From: Massilia sp. PAMC28688
GTDB lineage: Bacteria > Pseudomonadota > Gammaproteobacteria > Burkholderiales > Burkholderiaceae_D
DNA: 64,000 nucleotides
Direction: 5' to 3'
NCBI RefSeq assembly: GCF_019443445.1
Contig: NZ_CP080378.1
Span: 3,100,001-3,164,000 of the forward strand
Positions 38,705 through 47,696 of the stretch are shown here, piece after piece. The position numbers were made by a program, and so were the translations under genes. The stretch's first letter is position 1; each line of letters starts with the position of its first letter. The notes beneath the pieces are model-generated. The model worked only from the letters and a program-made list of their open reading frames with translations. It ran no database searches and had not been told where the DNA came from.

Positions 38705-40408
38705 ATGAACACTTCGGGCTTTACCATTGGCAAACGCCTGGCGCTGGGCTTTGGCGCCGTTTTTGCGCTCGTGATCGTGCTCTCGTCCATGGCCGTGTCG
38801 CGCGTCAATGACGTTGACACAGCCCTGCACCAGATTAATCAGGTCAACAATGTCAAGCAGCGTTACGCCATCAATTTCCGCGGCAGTGTGCATGACCGCG
38901 CCATTGCCCTGCGCGACGTGGTGCTGGCGACCGACGCCGCTGCCGCCGGGACCCACCTGGCATTGATCAAGCAGCTGGAAGAGAACTACACCCGCTCGGC
39001 CGGTCCCCTGGACGAGCTGTTCGCCAAGCGCGCCGACATCAGCGCCGAGGAAAAGGCGGCCCTGGCAGGCATCAAGGAGAGCGAGCGCAAGACGCTGCCC
39101 CTGATTGCGAAAGTGGTCGAACTGCGCCTGGCCGACAGCACGCCGGAGGCAAGCGCGCTGCTGGCGGCACAGGCGGCGCCGGCCTTTGTCGAGTGGCTGG
39201 CCAGCATCAACAAGCTGATTGACCTGGAAGAAAAAATGAACGCCGGCGAAGCGGCCAAGGCTTCCTCGCTCACCAGCAGCTTCCTGGCCTGGATGGCAGT
39301 GCTGTGCGCCATTGCCATTGCGGTCGGATCGCTGGCAGCGTGGTACATCAGCCGCGGCCTGCTGCGCCAGCTGGGCGGCCAGCCGGAATACGCCGCCGCC
39401 ATTGTGCGCAGCATTGCCGACGGCAACCTGGCAGTGCAGATCGACACGGCCGCCAGGGACGACGCCAGCCTGCTGTTTGCCATGAAAGGCATGCGCGACA
39501 GCCTGACGGCGATCGTCGCCCAGGTGCGCACTGGAACCGTCACCATCGGCAATGCTTCCAGCGAAATTGCTGCCGGCAATATGGACCTGTCGGCGCGCAC
39601 AGAAGCCCAGACCGGCACGCTCGAAGAAACGGCGTCGTCGATGGAGGAGCTGACGTCCACGGTGCGCCAGAATGCCGACAACGCGCGCCAGGCCAACCTG
39701 CTGGCAGTGTCGGCGTCGGAAGTGGCTGTCAAGGGAGGGGCGGTGGTGGCCCAGGTGGTCGACACCATGGCGGCCATCAATGATTCATCGAGGAAGATCG
39801 TCGACATCATCGGCGTGATCGACAGCATCGCCTTCCAGACCAATATCCTCGCGCTCAACGCTGCGGTGGAAGCGGCGCGCGCGGGCGAACAGGGCCGCGG
39901 CTTTGCCGTGGTGGCCGCCGAAGTGCGCAACCTGGCCCAGCGCTCGGCGGCGGCGGCGCATGAAATCAAGACCCTGATCGGCAATTCGGTGGAGCGGGTC
40001 GATGCCGGCGCCAGGCTGGTCAACGAGGCCGGCAGCACCATGGACGACATCGTCTCCAGTGTCAAGCGGGTGACCGACATCATGGCCGAGATCAGCCTGG
40101 CCAGCCAGGAGCAGACCGCCGGCATCGAGCAAGTCAACGTGGCGATCGGGCAAATGGATGCCGTGACCCAGCAAAACGCCGCCCTGGTCGAACAGGCTAC
40201 TGCCGCTTCCGCCGCACTCAGTGAAGAAGCCGTGGCCCTGGCGCGGGTGGTGAGCGTGTTTACCCTTGGCGCGCCGGCGGCTGCCAGCGTCACGCCACTG
40301 CCGCGTCGCCGTGCCGCGCCAGGTCCGCAGCCAGGTCCGGCCCGCACGCCGGCACCGGCCCGCAAGCTGGCCAACGGCGCCGGTCCGGATCAATGGGAAA
40401 GCTTTTGA
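38705..40408 (+). CDS. Methyl-accepting chemotaxis protein
   Basis: A 567-residue chemoreceptor. The first membrane helix is ~11-32, the periplasmic ligand domain runs to ~190 (a four-helix-bundle, MCP type), and the second membrane helix is ~193-215, followed by a HAMP domain. The signalling hairpin tip reads [33 protein letters not shown] (highly conserved), with flanking Gln/Glu methylation sites. The C-terminal five residues QWESF resemble the CheR/CheB-tethering pentapeptide. The ligand is not known. No chemotaxis kinase gene lies nearby. Confidence 0.95.
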   Translation: MNTSGFTIGKRLALGFGAVFALVIVLSSMAVSRVNDVDTALHQINQVNNVKQRYAINFRGSVHDRAIALRDVVLATDAAAAGTHLALIKQLEENYTRSAGPLDELFAKRADISAEEKAALAGIKESERKTLPLIAKVVELRLADSTPEASALLAAQAAPAFVEWLASINKLIDLEEKMNAGEAAKASSLTSSFLAWMAVLCAIAIAVGSLAAWYISRGLLRQLGGQPEYAAAIVRSIADGNLAVQIDTAARDDASLLFAMKGMRDSLTAIVAQVRTGTVTIGNASSEIAAGNMDLSARTEAQTGTLEETASSMEELTSTVRQNADNARQANLLAVSASEVAVKGGAVVAQVVDTMAAINDSSRKIVDIIGVIDSIAFQTNILALNAAVEAARAGEQGRGFAVVAAEVRNLAQRSAAAAHEIKTLIGNSVERVDAGARLVNEAGSTMDDIVSSVKRVTDIMAEISLASQEQTAGIEQVNVAIGQMDAVTQQNAALVEQATAASAALSEEAVALARVVSVFTLGAPAAASVTPLPRRRAAPGPQPGPARTPAPARKLANGAGPDQWESF

Positions 40409-40540
40409 ATCGTTGCGCTAGCGCAGCACGGCGGCGCGGCCTGCCTGTTAGATTTTCCGCATAGAAATATATTTTGTAAATAGGGTGAAGAGGTCTCAAG
40501 GATTGCCGATAGGCATTTATGGACCTTTGGAGGGATCGCC

Positions 40541-41245
40541 ATGCTGAACAAATATGCCACTGCCGTCATCACGATGGCCCTGTCCCTGGCGCCTGGCCTG
40601 GCTTCGGCCAACGCCGCGCTGACGGAAATGGAGATCCGCTGGCTGAAAGCGGCCGGCCCGGTACTGGCCTATGCCAAGAACCTGGGGCTGCCGATTGACA
40701 TCATTGTTCAGCCCGTGACCCGCAGCAACGACGTGCCGCTGGCCATGGGATTCATGGAGGGTCGCTGCAAGCTGGTACTGTCGATGCGCGGCAATCCCGA
40801 TGCGGAAAAAGTGCTCGACAAGGTGCCGTCCGCACAGCATGCGGTGCTGATGGAAGCGATGGCAGCACATGAAGTGGGGCATTGCTGGCGCTACGCGCAG
40901 GGAGTCTGGCACCAGCTGCCAAGCGGCTTTGTGGAAAGCGGCGACGAGCATGCCCACGACCCGTCGCTGCTGGCGGCGGCGCGCACCATGCGCGAAAACC
41001 GGCGCGAGGAAGGGTATGCCGACATGGTCGCGCTGGCCTGGACCAAGCGTCATCATCCCGGCAGTTACGCCCAGGTGTACCACTGGTTGCACGGCCTGCG
41101 CGAGGAGGTGGCCGTGCCCGGCAGCGGCCACGACACGCGCGCCTGGGTGCGCCTGGCCAGCAATCCTGAGGTGTTTCCCGTCACCGCCACCCCGTTCCAG
41201 GATGCCAGCGAGCCCTGGAGCCAGGGATTGTTGCGCGGGCACTAA
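40541..41245 (+). CDS. Exported HEVGH-motif protein of unknown family
   Basis: A 234-residue protein. The signal peptide ends near ASA-N (about 24). It carries the zinc-type motif HEVGH at 110-114, followed by a second acidic motif EEGYADMVALAW at 156-167 that could give the third metal ligand, an arrangement seen in gluzincin-like peptidases. Nothing else identifies the family to me. The Tyr/Trp-rich helix after the motif (HCWRYAQGVWHQLP) is unusual. It could be a small secreted metallopeptidase; this is inference. Confidence 0.7.
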   Translation: MLNKYATAVITMALSLAPGLASANAALTEMEIRWLKAAGPVLAYAKNLGLPIDIIVQPVTRSNDVPLAMGFMEGRCKLVLSMRGNPDAEKVLDKVPSAQHAVLMEAMAAHEVGHCWRYAQGVWHQLPSGFVESGDEHAHDPSLLAAARTMRENRREEGYADMVALAWTKRHHPGSYAQVYHWLHGLREEVAVPGSGHDTRAWVRLASNPEVFPVTATPFQDASEPWSQGLLRGH

Positions 41246-41435
41246 CCACCCTGCCTGCCTGTTTCCTAGCAAGATTTACTGGGAACAATGGCGTGCGGAA
41301 TTGTTTCGCGCCTGGGGCCGGCCGATTGTCGCGATAGCCCCCGCAATTCGGTCAATATGTACGGTGTCGCACAGAATGGGACCGGGTTCGGTTGTTAAAT
41401 GTTATACCAACAACCATACTCAAAGGGACCACACC

Positions 41436-42614
41436 ATGAAACCATTTACCGCTACCCTTCTCGCTACTGCGCTGGCTGCTGCATTCTCGACCGGCGCCAT
41501 GGCGCAGAACAACGACGGCAAGCCTGATACCGCTACCTACAACACCATGACCCAGAAGGCTGCTGCCGACTACAAAGTCGCCGCCGCCAAGTGCACGGGC
41601 ATGACTGGCAATGAGCGCGTGCTGTGCGTGGAAGAAGCGAAAGTGGCCCGCGCACGTGGCGATCTCGATGCCGTTGGCCAGTACAACAACACGGCCAAGG
41701 CGCGCCTGGCAGCGCGCACCGCGCTGGCCAAGGCTGAGAACGCCCTGGCGCGCGCCAAGTGCACGATGATGACCGGCACCGAAAAAGACAGCTGCATGGC
41801 CAGTGCCAAGAGCGCCCACACTGCCGCCCTGGCTGACGTCAAGGCCGACCGCGACATTCGCGTTGCCGGCGTCGCTGGCGTCGACAGCACCGGCCTGATT
41901 GCCAACACGGCCACGACCGACCCCAAGAAGGCGCGCGCGGTCGACCGCTGCGCCACCATCGGCGGTTCGCCCGATACTGGCTGCCTGATCAGCAGCAAGG
42001 ACCGCAAGGAAGTCATGCAGGATACGCGCCAGGCTGGCGCCGTGGTGGCCAACAAGACGGAAAACCTGGCCGAACGTGCCGTGCGCAACACCAAGGAAGC
42101 TGCCGCCACCATCGCCAACAAGACCGAGAACGCCGTCGAGCGAATTGCCGAGCGTACTGACCGCGCCACCGACCGCGTTGCCGAGCGTACCGATAACGCT
42201 GCCGAGCGCGCCGACCGTGCCACCGACCGCATTGCCGAGCGTACCGAACGCGCTGTCGATCCGATCAACAGCAAGGCTGAGCTGGCCGCCGAGCGGGCCG
42301 AGAACCGGGCCGAGCGTGCCAGCGAGCGTGCCGAAAACCGCACCGACGTCACCGATCGCATCGGCAACAAGACCGAAGCTGTCGCCAACCGCGCCGGCAA
42401 GGCCATCTCCGATGCCGTGATCACCACCAAGATCAAGGCCGACCTGTTCAAGGAGCCGGAACTGTCGGCCATGGCCATCGACGTGGACACCGACAAGGGC
42501 GTCGTCATGCTCAGTGGTTTCGTTGCCAGCAAGGCTGACGCCGACAAGGCTGTCCGCCTGGCCAAGAGCGTGGAAGGCGTGACCCAGGTCAAGAGCAACA
42601 TCAAGGTCAAGTAA
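41436..42614 (+). CDS. Exported BON-domain protein with LEA-like repeats
   Basis: A 392-residue protein. The signal peptide ends at AMA-Q (about 23). Residues 40-140 contain two CTxMTGxExxxC units (Cys53/64 and Cys109/120), a pattern shared by a group of Burkholderiales proteins. Residues ~207-320 are an 11-residue-repeat region of Ala, Glu, Arg, Thr and Asp (IAERTDRATDR, VAERTDNAAER), resembling LEA/apolipoprotein-type amphipathic helices. The C-terminal ~65 residues are a BON domain (TTKIKADLFKEPELSAMAIDV). BON domains bind membranes or stress proteins. A role in envelope stress or desiccation is inferred. Confidence 0.8.
   Translation: MKPFTATLLATALAAAFSTGAMAQNNDGKPDTATYNTMTQKAAADYKVAAAKCTGMTGNERVLCVEEAKVARARGDLDAVGQYNNTAKARLAARTALAKAENALARAKCTMMTGTEKDSCMASAKSAHTAALADVKADRDIRVAGVAGVDSTGLIANTATTDPKKARAVDRCATIGGSPDTGCLISSKDRKEVMQDTRQAGAVVANKTENLAERAVRNTKEAAATIANKTENAVERIAERTDRATDRVAERTDNAAERADRATDRIAERTERAVDPINSKAELAAERAENRAERASERAENRTDVTDRIGNKTEAVANRAGKAISDAVITTKIKADLFKEPELSAMAIDVDTDKGVVMLSGFVASKADADKAVRLAKSVEGVTQVKSNIKVK
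42054..42395 (+). repeat. Degenerate 33-bp repeats coding the LEA-like segment
   Basis: Within the BON gene, an ~33-bp unit recurs several times (core GCCGAGCGTACC and GACCGCGCCACC). It encodes 11-residue amphipathic repeats. Unit boundaries are approximate. Confidence 0.6.
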
Positions 42615-42636
42615 GCCCCTGCCGGCTGACGGACCT

Positions 42637-42704
42637 GCGGCCCCGCAAGCGTGACTGCCATGCCCACTGTGGCACGGCGGTCACGCGGGCGGGGCCGCTT
42701 TTAT
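42637..42704 (+). terminator. Long-stem intrinsic terminator after BON gene
   Basis: GCGGCCCCGC (42637-42646) pairs with CGGGGCCGC (42690-42698), with further pairing inside (GCGTGAC and GTCACGC), then a T-rich run. It separates the BON gene from the HDOD gene. Confidence 0.8.
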
Positions 42705-42744
42705 TTTTTCTTGCCGCTCCCCCGTTCAACGGTATAATTTTCTG

Positions 42745-43581
42745 GTGAACAGACTAGAAGCCTTCGGATATATTGCCGCCCAAGCCGCGCGCGGGGAAAT
42801 CAGCCTCCCGACCAGCGTCAACGCCGCCTTGCGCCTGCAACTGGCCCTTGACAACCCCGATTGTCACATTGAAGACGCCATCAAACTGGTGTTGGGCGAA
42901 CCCCAGCTGGCCGCGCGCACGGTGGCGCTGGCCAATTCTGCCGCGTTCAACCGCAATGGCGATTCCACCATTACCAATGTGCGCGCAGCCGTCATGCGCG
43001 TCGGCTACCGCAGCCTGCAGACGCTGGTGGCCAGCCTGGTGGTGCGCCAGTTCGGCGCCCGCATTGTCGATCCCGCGCTGCGCGCCAAGGCCGGACAATT
43101 GTGGGAGCACACGGCGCACGTGGCGGCGCTGGCACAGGTCATTGCGCGCCGGGTCACCTTCATCAATCCCGACACCGCCATGTTTGCCGCCATCGTGCAT
43201 GAGGTGGGCGGCTTTTACCTGCTCTCGCGCGCCGATGAATTCCCCGGCCTGCTCGATGACGATCCTGAAAAATGGGCCGAGCTGTGCGAAGAAGTGGTCA
43301 GCCGCGAAGTGCTCAAGAAGCTGGCCGTGCCCGAACTGGTGGCCAATTCCATCCTGGCGCTGCGCGACGGCTGGCTGACCATGCCGCCCAGTACCCTGCT
43401 CGACACGCTGCTGCTGGCCAACCAGTTCGCCCCGGTGGCGTCGCCGCTCGGCACGCCCGCCACCATGCCCGACCATGCCGACTCGGTACTGGACTTCGTG
43501 ATCGACGACGCCACGCTCAAGAGCGTGCTGGCCGAATCGGAAGCGGAAGTGCGGTCAATGAGCGCAGCGCTGCTGGTCTGA
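42745..43581 (+). CDS. HDOD domain protein
   Basis: A 278-residue protein with the HDOD (HD-related output domain) fold over ~20-210: LALDNPDCHIEDAIKLV, then LAARTVALANSAAF, then NVRAAVMRVGYRSLQTLV. The HD metal residues of true phosphohydrolases are not all kept, as usual for this domain, so it is likely regulatory. Such proteins often sit in c-di-GMP and two-component networks; no receiver or GGDEF domain is attached here. It is transcribed convergently with the YdcF-like gene, 14 bp away. Confidence 0.85.
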   Translation: MNRLEAFGYIAAQAARGEISLPTSVNAALRLQLALDNPDCHIEDAIKLVLGEPQLAARTVALANSAAFNRNGDSTITNVRAAVMRVGYRSLQTLVASLVVRQFGARIVDPALRAKAGQLWEHTAHVAALAQVIARRVTFINPDTAMFAAIVHEVGGFYLLSRADEFPGLLDDDPEKWAELCEEVVSREVLKKLAVPELVANSILALRDGWLTMPPSTLLDTLLLANQFAPVASPLGTPATMPDHADSVLDFVIDDATLKSVLAESEAEVRSMSAALLV

Positions 43582-43595
43582 ACCACGCCGCTTAA

Positions 43596-44393
43596 CTACG
43601 CGGCGCGCAGCCGGTACCACGCCAGCCCCACCCATTCGTGGGTGGCATAGAACGAGCGGTACAACGCACTGGCACTGGGCACCAGCATCATGGGCGAGAA
43701 CGGACCGCGCGAATAAAACGCGGTCGGCGCCTCCACCACTTCCATTCCTTCCCTGGCAAAGGCGGCGCGCGAGCGCGGCATGTGCATGGCGTGCGTCACC
43801 AGCAGCACGCGGCGCACGCCTGCTGCCTTGAGCATGCGCGCGCTGAAAGCGGCGTTTTGCGCCGTGTCGCGCGAACGCCCTTCGATCCATGTCACCGGCG
43901 TGCGGAAGTCCTCACGCAGCACGCGCGCCATCGTCACGCCCACCGGCACCGCGCCCGGGGCCGACGATTGCAGGCCGCCGCTCACCAGCAGGGGCAGGCC
44001 GGTGGCATGCTGCAGCCGGGCGCCGTATTGCAGGCGCACCAGGGCGACCGGATCAGGCACGTCGGCGCCGTCGTATTCGGGCGCCCGCTCCACGCTTGCC
44101 GCCCCCAACACCACGATGGCCTGGGCGCCGGCCGCGCGCGGATCGTACAGCGGCGTGGTCATGTTTTCCAGCGGCCGCGCCAGCAGGCGGGCGCCGGCCC
44201 CGGTCGAGAGCACCAGCAGCGTGAGCGCGCCCGCGGCGATGGTGCTGCGCCCCGTGCGCGGCCAGCGCCGGCGCAGCAGGTAACCGGCCAGCATGAGCAG
44301 CAGCAGGCTGGTGGGAGGCATGAGCACGATGTTGGCGGCAAGGCTGGGCAGGCGGCTGAAATCCATGGTGGCAAGTAAGGAAATGGTGCGCAA
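43596..44393 (-). CDS. YdcF family (DUF218) membrane protein
   Basis: A 265-residue protein. Two N-terminal hydrophobic segments (~15-35 and ~40-65), then the DUF218 domain: AIVVLGAASVERAPEYDGADVPD, ARLQHATGLPLLVSGG, and the C-terminal VTHAMHMPRSRAAFAREGMEVV. Relatives include ElyC/SanA, which are linked to envelope and peptidoglycan precursor metabolism. The active role here is unknown. The start is 92 bp from the metallopeptidase gene read the other way. Confidence 0.87.
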   Translation of the reverse strand: MRTISLLATMDFSRLPSLAANIVLMPPTSLLLLMLAGYLLRRRWPRTGRSTIAAGALTLLVLSTGAGARLLARPLENMTTPLYDPRAAGAQAIVVLGAASVERAPEYDGADVPDPVALVRLQYGARLQHATGLPLLVSGGLQSSAPGAVPVGVTMARVLREDFRTPVTWIEGRSRDTAQNAAFSARMLKAAGVRRVLLVTHAMHMPRSRAAFAREGMEVVEAPTAFYSRGPFSPMMLVPSASALYRSFYATHEWVGLAWYRLRAA

Positions 44394-44485
44394 TTATCGC
44401 AGAGTCGGGTCCGCCTTACGGGCGCCCCGCTTTTTCCGTTCAGCGTACGATGTTTGCAAGTTGATAAAATTTGCAGGAGAGCACA

Positions 44486-45367
44486 ATGAAATGGGAAGGC
44501 AATCGCGAGAGCGACAATGTGGTGGACCACCGCGGCAGTGGCGGGCGCCGGGGCGGCTTTGGGATCGGGGGCAAGTCGATCGGTATCGGCACCATTGTGC
44601 TGGCGCTGATCGGCTCGGCCGTGTTTGGCGTCAATCCCATGGAAATCCTCGATGCCATGGGCGGCGGCGGGGCAGGCGGCGGCGCGCCGGGTCAGCAGCT
44701 GCCGGCCCAGTCGGCGCCGGGTACCGACCGCCAGACCCGCTTCGTCAAGACGGTGCTGGCCGATACCGAAGACGTATGGGGCAAGCTGTTCGCGCAAAAA
44801 GGGGCGGTCTATCAAAAGCCGCAGCTGCATGTCTACACGGGCGCGGTCAGCACTGCCTGCGGCACCGGGCAAAGTGCCGCCGGGCCGTTTTACTGTCCGG
44901 CCGATTCGGACGTGTACATTGACCTCAGTTTCTACCAGCTCATGCAGCAGAAATTCGGCGTTACCGGCGAATTCGCCCAGGCTTATGTAATTGCCCACGA
45001 AATCGGTCACCACGTGCAGAACCAGCTTGGCATTTCGGGCCAGGTGCAGGCTGCGCGAGGGCGCACCTCCGAGCGCGAGGCCAATGAGATGTCAGTGCGC
45101 CTGGAACTGCAGGCCGACTGCTTCGCCGGCGTGTGGGCATTCCACGGCAACCAGGCCCGCGGCATCCTGGAACAGGGGGACGTGGAATCGGCCCTCAAGG
45201 CAGCGGCGGCGATCGGCGACGACGCGCTGCAGCAGCAGTCGCGCGGCCGCGTGATTCCTGACTCGTTTACCCACGGCACTTCGGCCCAGCGCTCGCGCTG
45301 GTTCAGCAAGGGCTTGCAAACGGGCGATGTGGAGCAGTGCAACACCTTCGACACGCGCCAGCTGTAA
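44486..45367 (+). CDS. Neutral zinc metallopeptidase, YpfJ family
   Basis: A 293-residue protein. It starts MKWEGNRESDNVVDHRG, has one membrane anchor (~31-50), a Gly-rich linker, and the peptidase domain with HEIGH at 171-175 (VIAHEIGHHVQNQLG). Downstream ELQADCFAGVWAF carries a third acidic ligand. The C-terminal DVEQCNTF completes the family pattern. The ATG at 44486 follows AGGAGAG. It probably acts in the periplasm. Confidence 0.92.
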   Translation: MKWEGNRESDNVVDHRGSGGRRGGFGIGGKSIGIGTIVLALIGSAVFGVNPMEILDAMGGGGAGGGAPGQQLPAQSAPGTDRQTRFVKTVLADTEDVWGKLFAQKGAVYQKPQLHVYTGAVSTACGTGQSAAGPFYCPADSDVYIDLSFYQLMQQKFGVTGEFAQAYVIAHEIGHHVQNQLGISGQVQAARGRTSEREANEMSVRLELQADCFAGVWAFHGNQARGILEQGDVESALKAAAAIGDDALQQQSRGRVIPDSFTHGTSAQRSRWFSKGLQTGDVEQCNTFDTRQL

Positions 45368-45454
45368 CCGAGGGGTTTCTTGCGTGCAAAATGCTTGTGC
45401 CTTGGACGCGCTTGCGTAATACTCCGCGACAGTGTTCATTCAAGGGAGTCCAGC

Positions 45455-45901
45455 ATGAAATCAGCGATCGCCAGCATTGTTGTGGTACTTGCAGCAGCCC
45501 AGTCCCTCGGGGCCAGCGCGGCCCCGGGCCAGGCCAGCGTGGCGGCCGGCCCGGCCAAACTGACCGAGCTCGTCAAGCTTGACCGCAGCAAAGGCAGCGG
45601 CCGGCTCGCAGTCACCGGCGATACCGTCACCATTCACTACAGTGGCTGGCTGTATGCGCCAAAGGCAAAAGACCAGCGCGGCCCGCAGCTCGACACCTCG
45701 CGCCAGGGCGAACCGCATACCTTCAAGCTCGGCGCCGGCGCCGTCATCAAGGGCTGGGACGAGGGCGTGCGCGGGATGCGGGTAGGCGGCAAGCGCACCT
45801 TGCTGGTGCCGGCAAGTATGGGTTTCGGCCAGGCTGGCCTGGGTCCCGTGCCGGGCGGGGCCAACCTGGTATTCGATATCGAATTGCTGTCCGTGAAGTG
45901 A
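45455..45901 (+). CDS. Exported FKBP-type peptidyl-prolyl isomerase
   Basis: A 148-residue protein. The signal peptide ends near ASA-A (about 22). The FKBP domain follows: VTIHYSGWLYAPKAKDQRG, then PHTFKLGAGAVIKGWDEGVRGM, then GKRTLLVPASMGFG and VFDIELLSV. The single-domain form catalyses cis-trans isomerisation of Xaa-Pro bonds in the periplasm. The ATG at 45455 follows CAAGGGAG; the upstream extension has no site. It follows the metallopeptidase gene by 87 bp. Confidence 0.93.
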   Translation: MKSAIASIVVVLAAAQSLGASAAPGQASVAAGPAKLTELVKLDRSKGSGRLAVTGDTVTIHYSGWLYAPKAKDQRGPQLDTSRQGEPHTFKLGAGAVIKGWDEGVRGMRVGGKRTLLVPASMGFGQAGLGPVPGGANLVFDIELLSVK

Positions 45902-46154
45902 TGTCGGGATTTCTTACACTGTCATTTTGCTAGCACTGCAGTATTGACGGTTGCTTGATCGGCCGCATACCGACTAAGAGTTGCCGTCGGAAACTTTGCC
46001 CAATTGCTGCTCAAAATCAATTTTCACCTCTTAATTACCGGCAATTCTCACAAAATCTCTCCGGTGCCGTGGCGCGCAGGACGCAAGCGTCCTGTAGCAA
46101 AATTGCGTTGTGGAAAACATAATTTGTACCCTGAATGTTTTTGAGGCCTCGATC

Positions 46155-46193
46155 TGTCGGGAAAGCTGACACCTCCCTGACAATTCGCTGACG
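46155..46193 (+). promoter_or_regulatory. Helically phased CTGAC repeats, candidate sigma54 activator sites
   Basis: CTGACA at 46166, CTGACA at 46177 and CTGACG at 46188 are spaced by exactly 11 bp; a reversed copy (TGTCGG) sits at 46155, also 11 bp away. They lie ~40-78 bp upstream of the -24 box, where enhancer-binding proteins usually bind. Confidence 0.6.
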
Positions 46194-46232
46194 AATTTCT
46201 CTAAGTAACTGATCTTCAAAGAATTTTCCTCC

Positions 46233-46248
46233 TGGCACATTTCCTGCT
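46233..46248 (+). promoter_or_regulatory. Sigma54 (RpoN) -24/-12 promoter
   Basis: TGGCACATTTCCTGCT: the GG and GC are separated by exactly 10 bp, and only two of the fixed consensus positions (TGGCACG-N4-TTGC) differ. The transcript would start near 46259, 55 bp before the start codon at 46314. Confidence 0.75.
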
Positions 46249-46313
46249 CATCCATTGGCATGCACTTGGAGGTGCTGTAATTTTGGATGACTCACAATAA
46301 TTAAGGGAATGAC

Positions 46314-47417
46314 ATGTTAGAGCGGAAATTTTCAGTAAAAAAACTGGTAGGCGGCACCGTTGCTGCTGTGGCACTGATGAGCACCTTTGCCTCGGCCCAG
46401 GCCGGCATCCTGACCGACCAGGTCATGACGCCAATGGTGGTCTCCGGCGCCCCACCTGATTCGCCGGGCGCGCGTGTCGATCCTAACACTGCCGATTCCA
46501 AGTTCTCGGGCGTGGTCAGCATCCAGATCCTCTCCGGCGGCTCGGGCTACATCTGCTCGGGCGCCCTGGTTGGCGCCCGTTCCGTCATTTCGGCCGGCCA
46601 CTGCGTCGATATCGAAGGCAACGGCGTCAAGCTTGACCTCAATGCCCCAGGCAACGCCGTTAACGTGGTATTTAACGCCAGCACCGTGGTTGGCGATCCA
46701 GGCCGCGCCGTGATTGCTGCCAGCGCCGTATCGATCCACCAGGACTACCAGGGTTTCGGCAACTGCCCAACCGGCGTGTCGGGTTTCTGCGTCAACGATG
46801 ACGTGGCCGTGATCACCCTGTCGAAGGATGCACCGGCCGCTGCCAAGATCTACAAGGTTTCGACCGCACCCGTCACCCCAGGCACGCGCATCATGATCGC
46901 CGGCTATGGCACCTCGGGCAATGGCCACGATGGCCACAATGTGAGCCCTTCCTACCGCATCAAGCGTACTGGCCAGAACTACATGGACACCTACGCTGGT
47001 GACGATGAAAACGGCTGGGGCGGCAAGCCAGAGATTTACTACGCCGACTTTGACGGTGTTGACGCCAACGGCGTTCTGCGCGACACCTTCTGCGAATGGG
47101 AAATCCTGTGCTCGCCAATTCTGCCTAACCACATCGAAGCGAACATTGGCGGCGGCGATTCGGGCGGCCCATCGTTCATCGAAATGTACGGCGAGATGGT
47201 CCTGGTTGCCAACAATACCTTCGGCAACCGCGCCGGCTACACCTCCGGCGCCTTCGGCAGCTACTTCGGCGGCATGATCCTCGGTTCGTACGCTGATTAC
47301 CTGGTCCAGGCGACCAACGGCCGCATCGCCCTGGTTCCTGAGCCAACCGGCATCGCCCTGTTCGGCCTGGGCGCACTGGCCCTGTTCGGCGCCCGTCGCC
47401 GTTCGATCAAGAAGTAA
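46314..47417 (+). CDS. PEP-CTERM sorted trypsin-like serine protease
   Basis: A 367-residue secreted protein. Signal peptide to about residue 31 (SAQA-G). The S1 peptidase domain has the catalytic triad His96 (VISAGHC), Asp163 (NDDVAVITL) and Ser283 (GGGDSGGPS). The C-terminus is a PEP-CTERM sorting signal: VPEP (341-344), a hydrophobic helix and the basic RRRSIKK end. Exosortase should cut at this signal and anchor or release the protein. No exosortase gene is in the window. The sigma54-type promoter upstream matches PEP-CTERM regulation seen in other bacteria. Confidence 0.93.
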   Translation: MLERKFSVKKLVGGTVAAVALMSTFASAQAGILTDQVMTPMVVSGAPPDSPGARVDPNTADSKFSGVVSIQILSGGSGYICSGALVGARSVISAGHCVDIEGNGVKLDLNAPGNAVNVVFNASTVVGDPGRAVIAASAVSIHQDYQGFGNCPTGVSGFCVNDDVAVITLSKDAPAAAKIYKVSTAPVTPGTRIMIAGYGTSGNGHDGHNVSPSYRIKRTGQNYMDTYAGDDENGWGGKPEIYYADFDGVDANGVLRDTFCEWEILCSPILPNHIEANIGGGDSGGPSFIEMYGEMVLVANNTFGNRAGYTSGAFGSYFGGMILGSYADYLVQATNGRIALVPEPTGIALFGLGALALFGARRRSIKK

Positions 47418-47452
47418 TATCGGCTGTCGGCCGCTTGGCGGCCGCCGCCATG

Positions 47453-47490
47453 ACCCCCACGAGCTGGCGACAGCTTTTGGGGGTTTTTTC
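47453..47490 (+). terminator. Intrinsic terminator after the PEP-CTERM protease
   Basis: ACCCCC (47453-47458) pairs with GGGGGT (47479-47484), with AGCTG/CAGCT pairing inside, followed by six T residues. Confidence 0.85.
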
Positions 47491-47696
47491 ATGGTCCGAC
47501 CGGCTTTGCGCCGCCAGGCGAGGGTGAAACCGCCGGGCCAGCCAAAAAAAAAAGTATTTCCCGGAACGATCACATAGAATGCCAACTCGCCCGCGCAGGC
47601 GTACAGGCACGGCCACGGCGGCGCCCATCGGCGTACCGGTTCCAGATCAATGCTCCCACCAGGGTGAAGACCCTGCATCTAGCGAAGAGGTTTTAC

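Larger units (their letters stand above)
45902..46313. other. Long intergenic region before the PEP-CTERM protease
   Basis: About 412 bp without a supported gene. It contains a perfect inverted repeat AGGACGC-AA-GCGTCCT at 46078-46093, phased CTGAC repeats at 46155-46193, and a sigma54-type promoter at 46233-46248. These look like a regulated promoter region rather than a small gene. Confidence 0.7.

Noticed and set aside
46031..46261. Minus-strand frame of 76 residues before the PEP-CTERM gene
   Set aside because: No ribosome site, no domain, and it overlaps the sigma54-type promoter and activator repeats.
47490..47696. Possible glycine or other riboswitch before the AGCS transporter
   Set aside because: No conserved glycine-aptamer core motif could be seen; only an A-rich run and an ordinary ribosome site.
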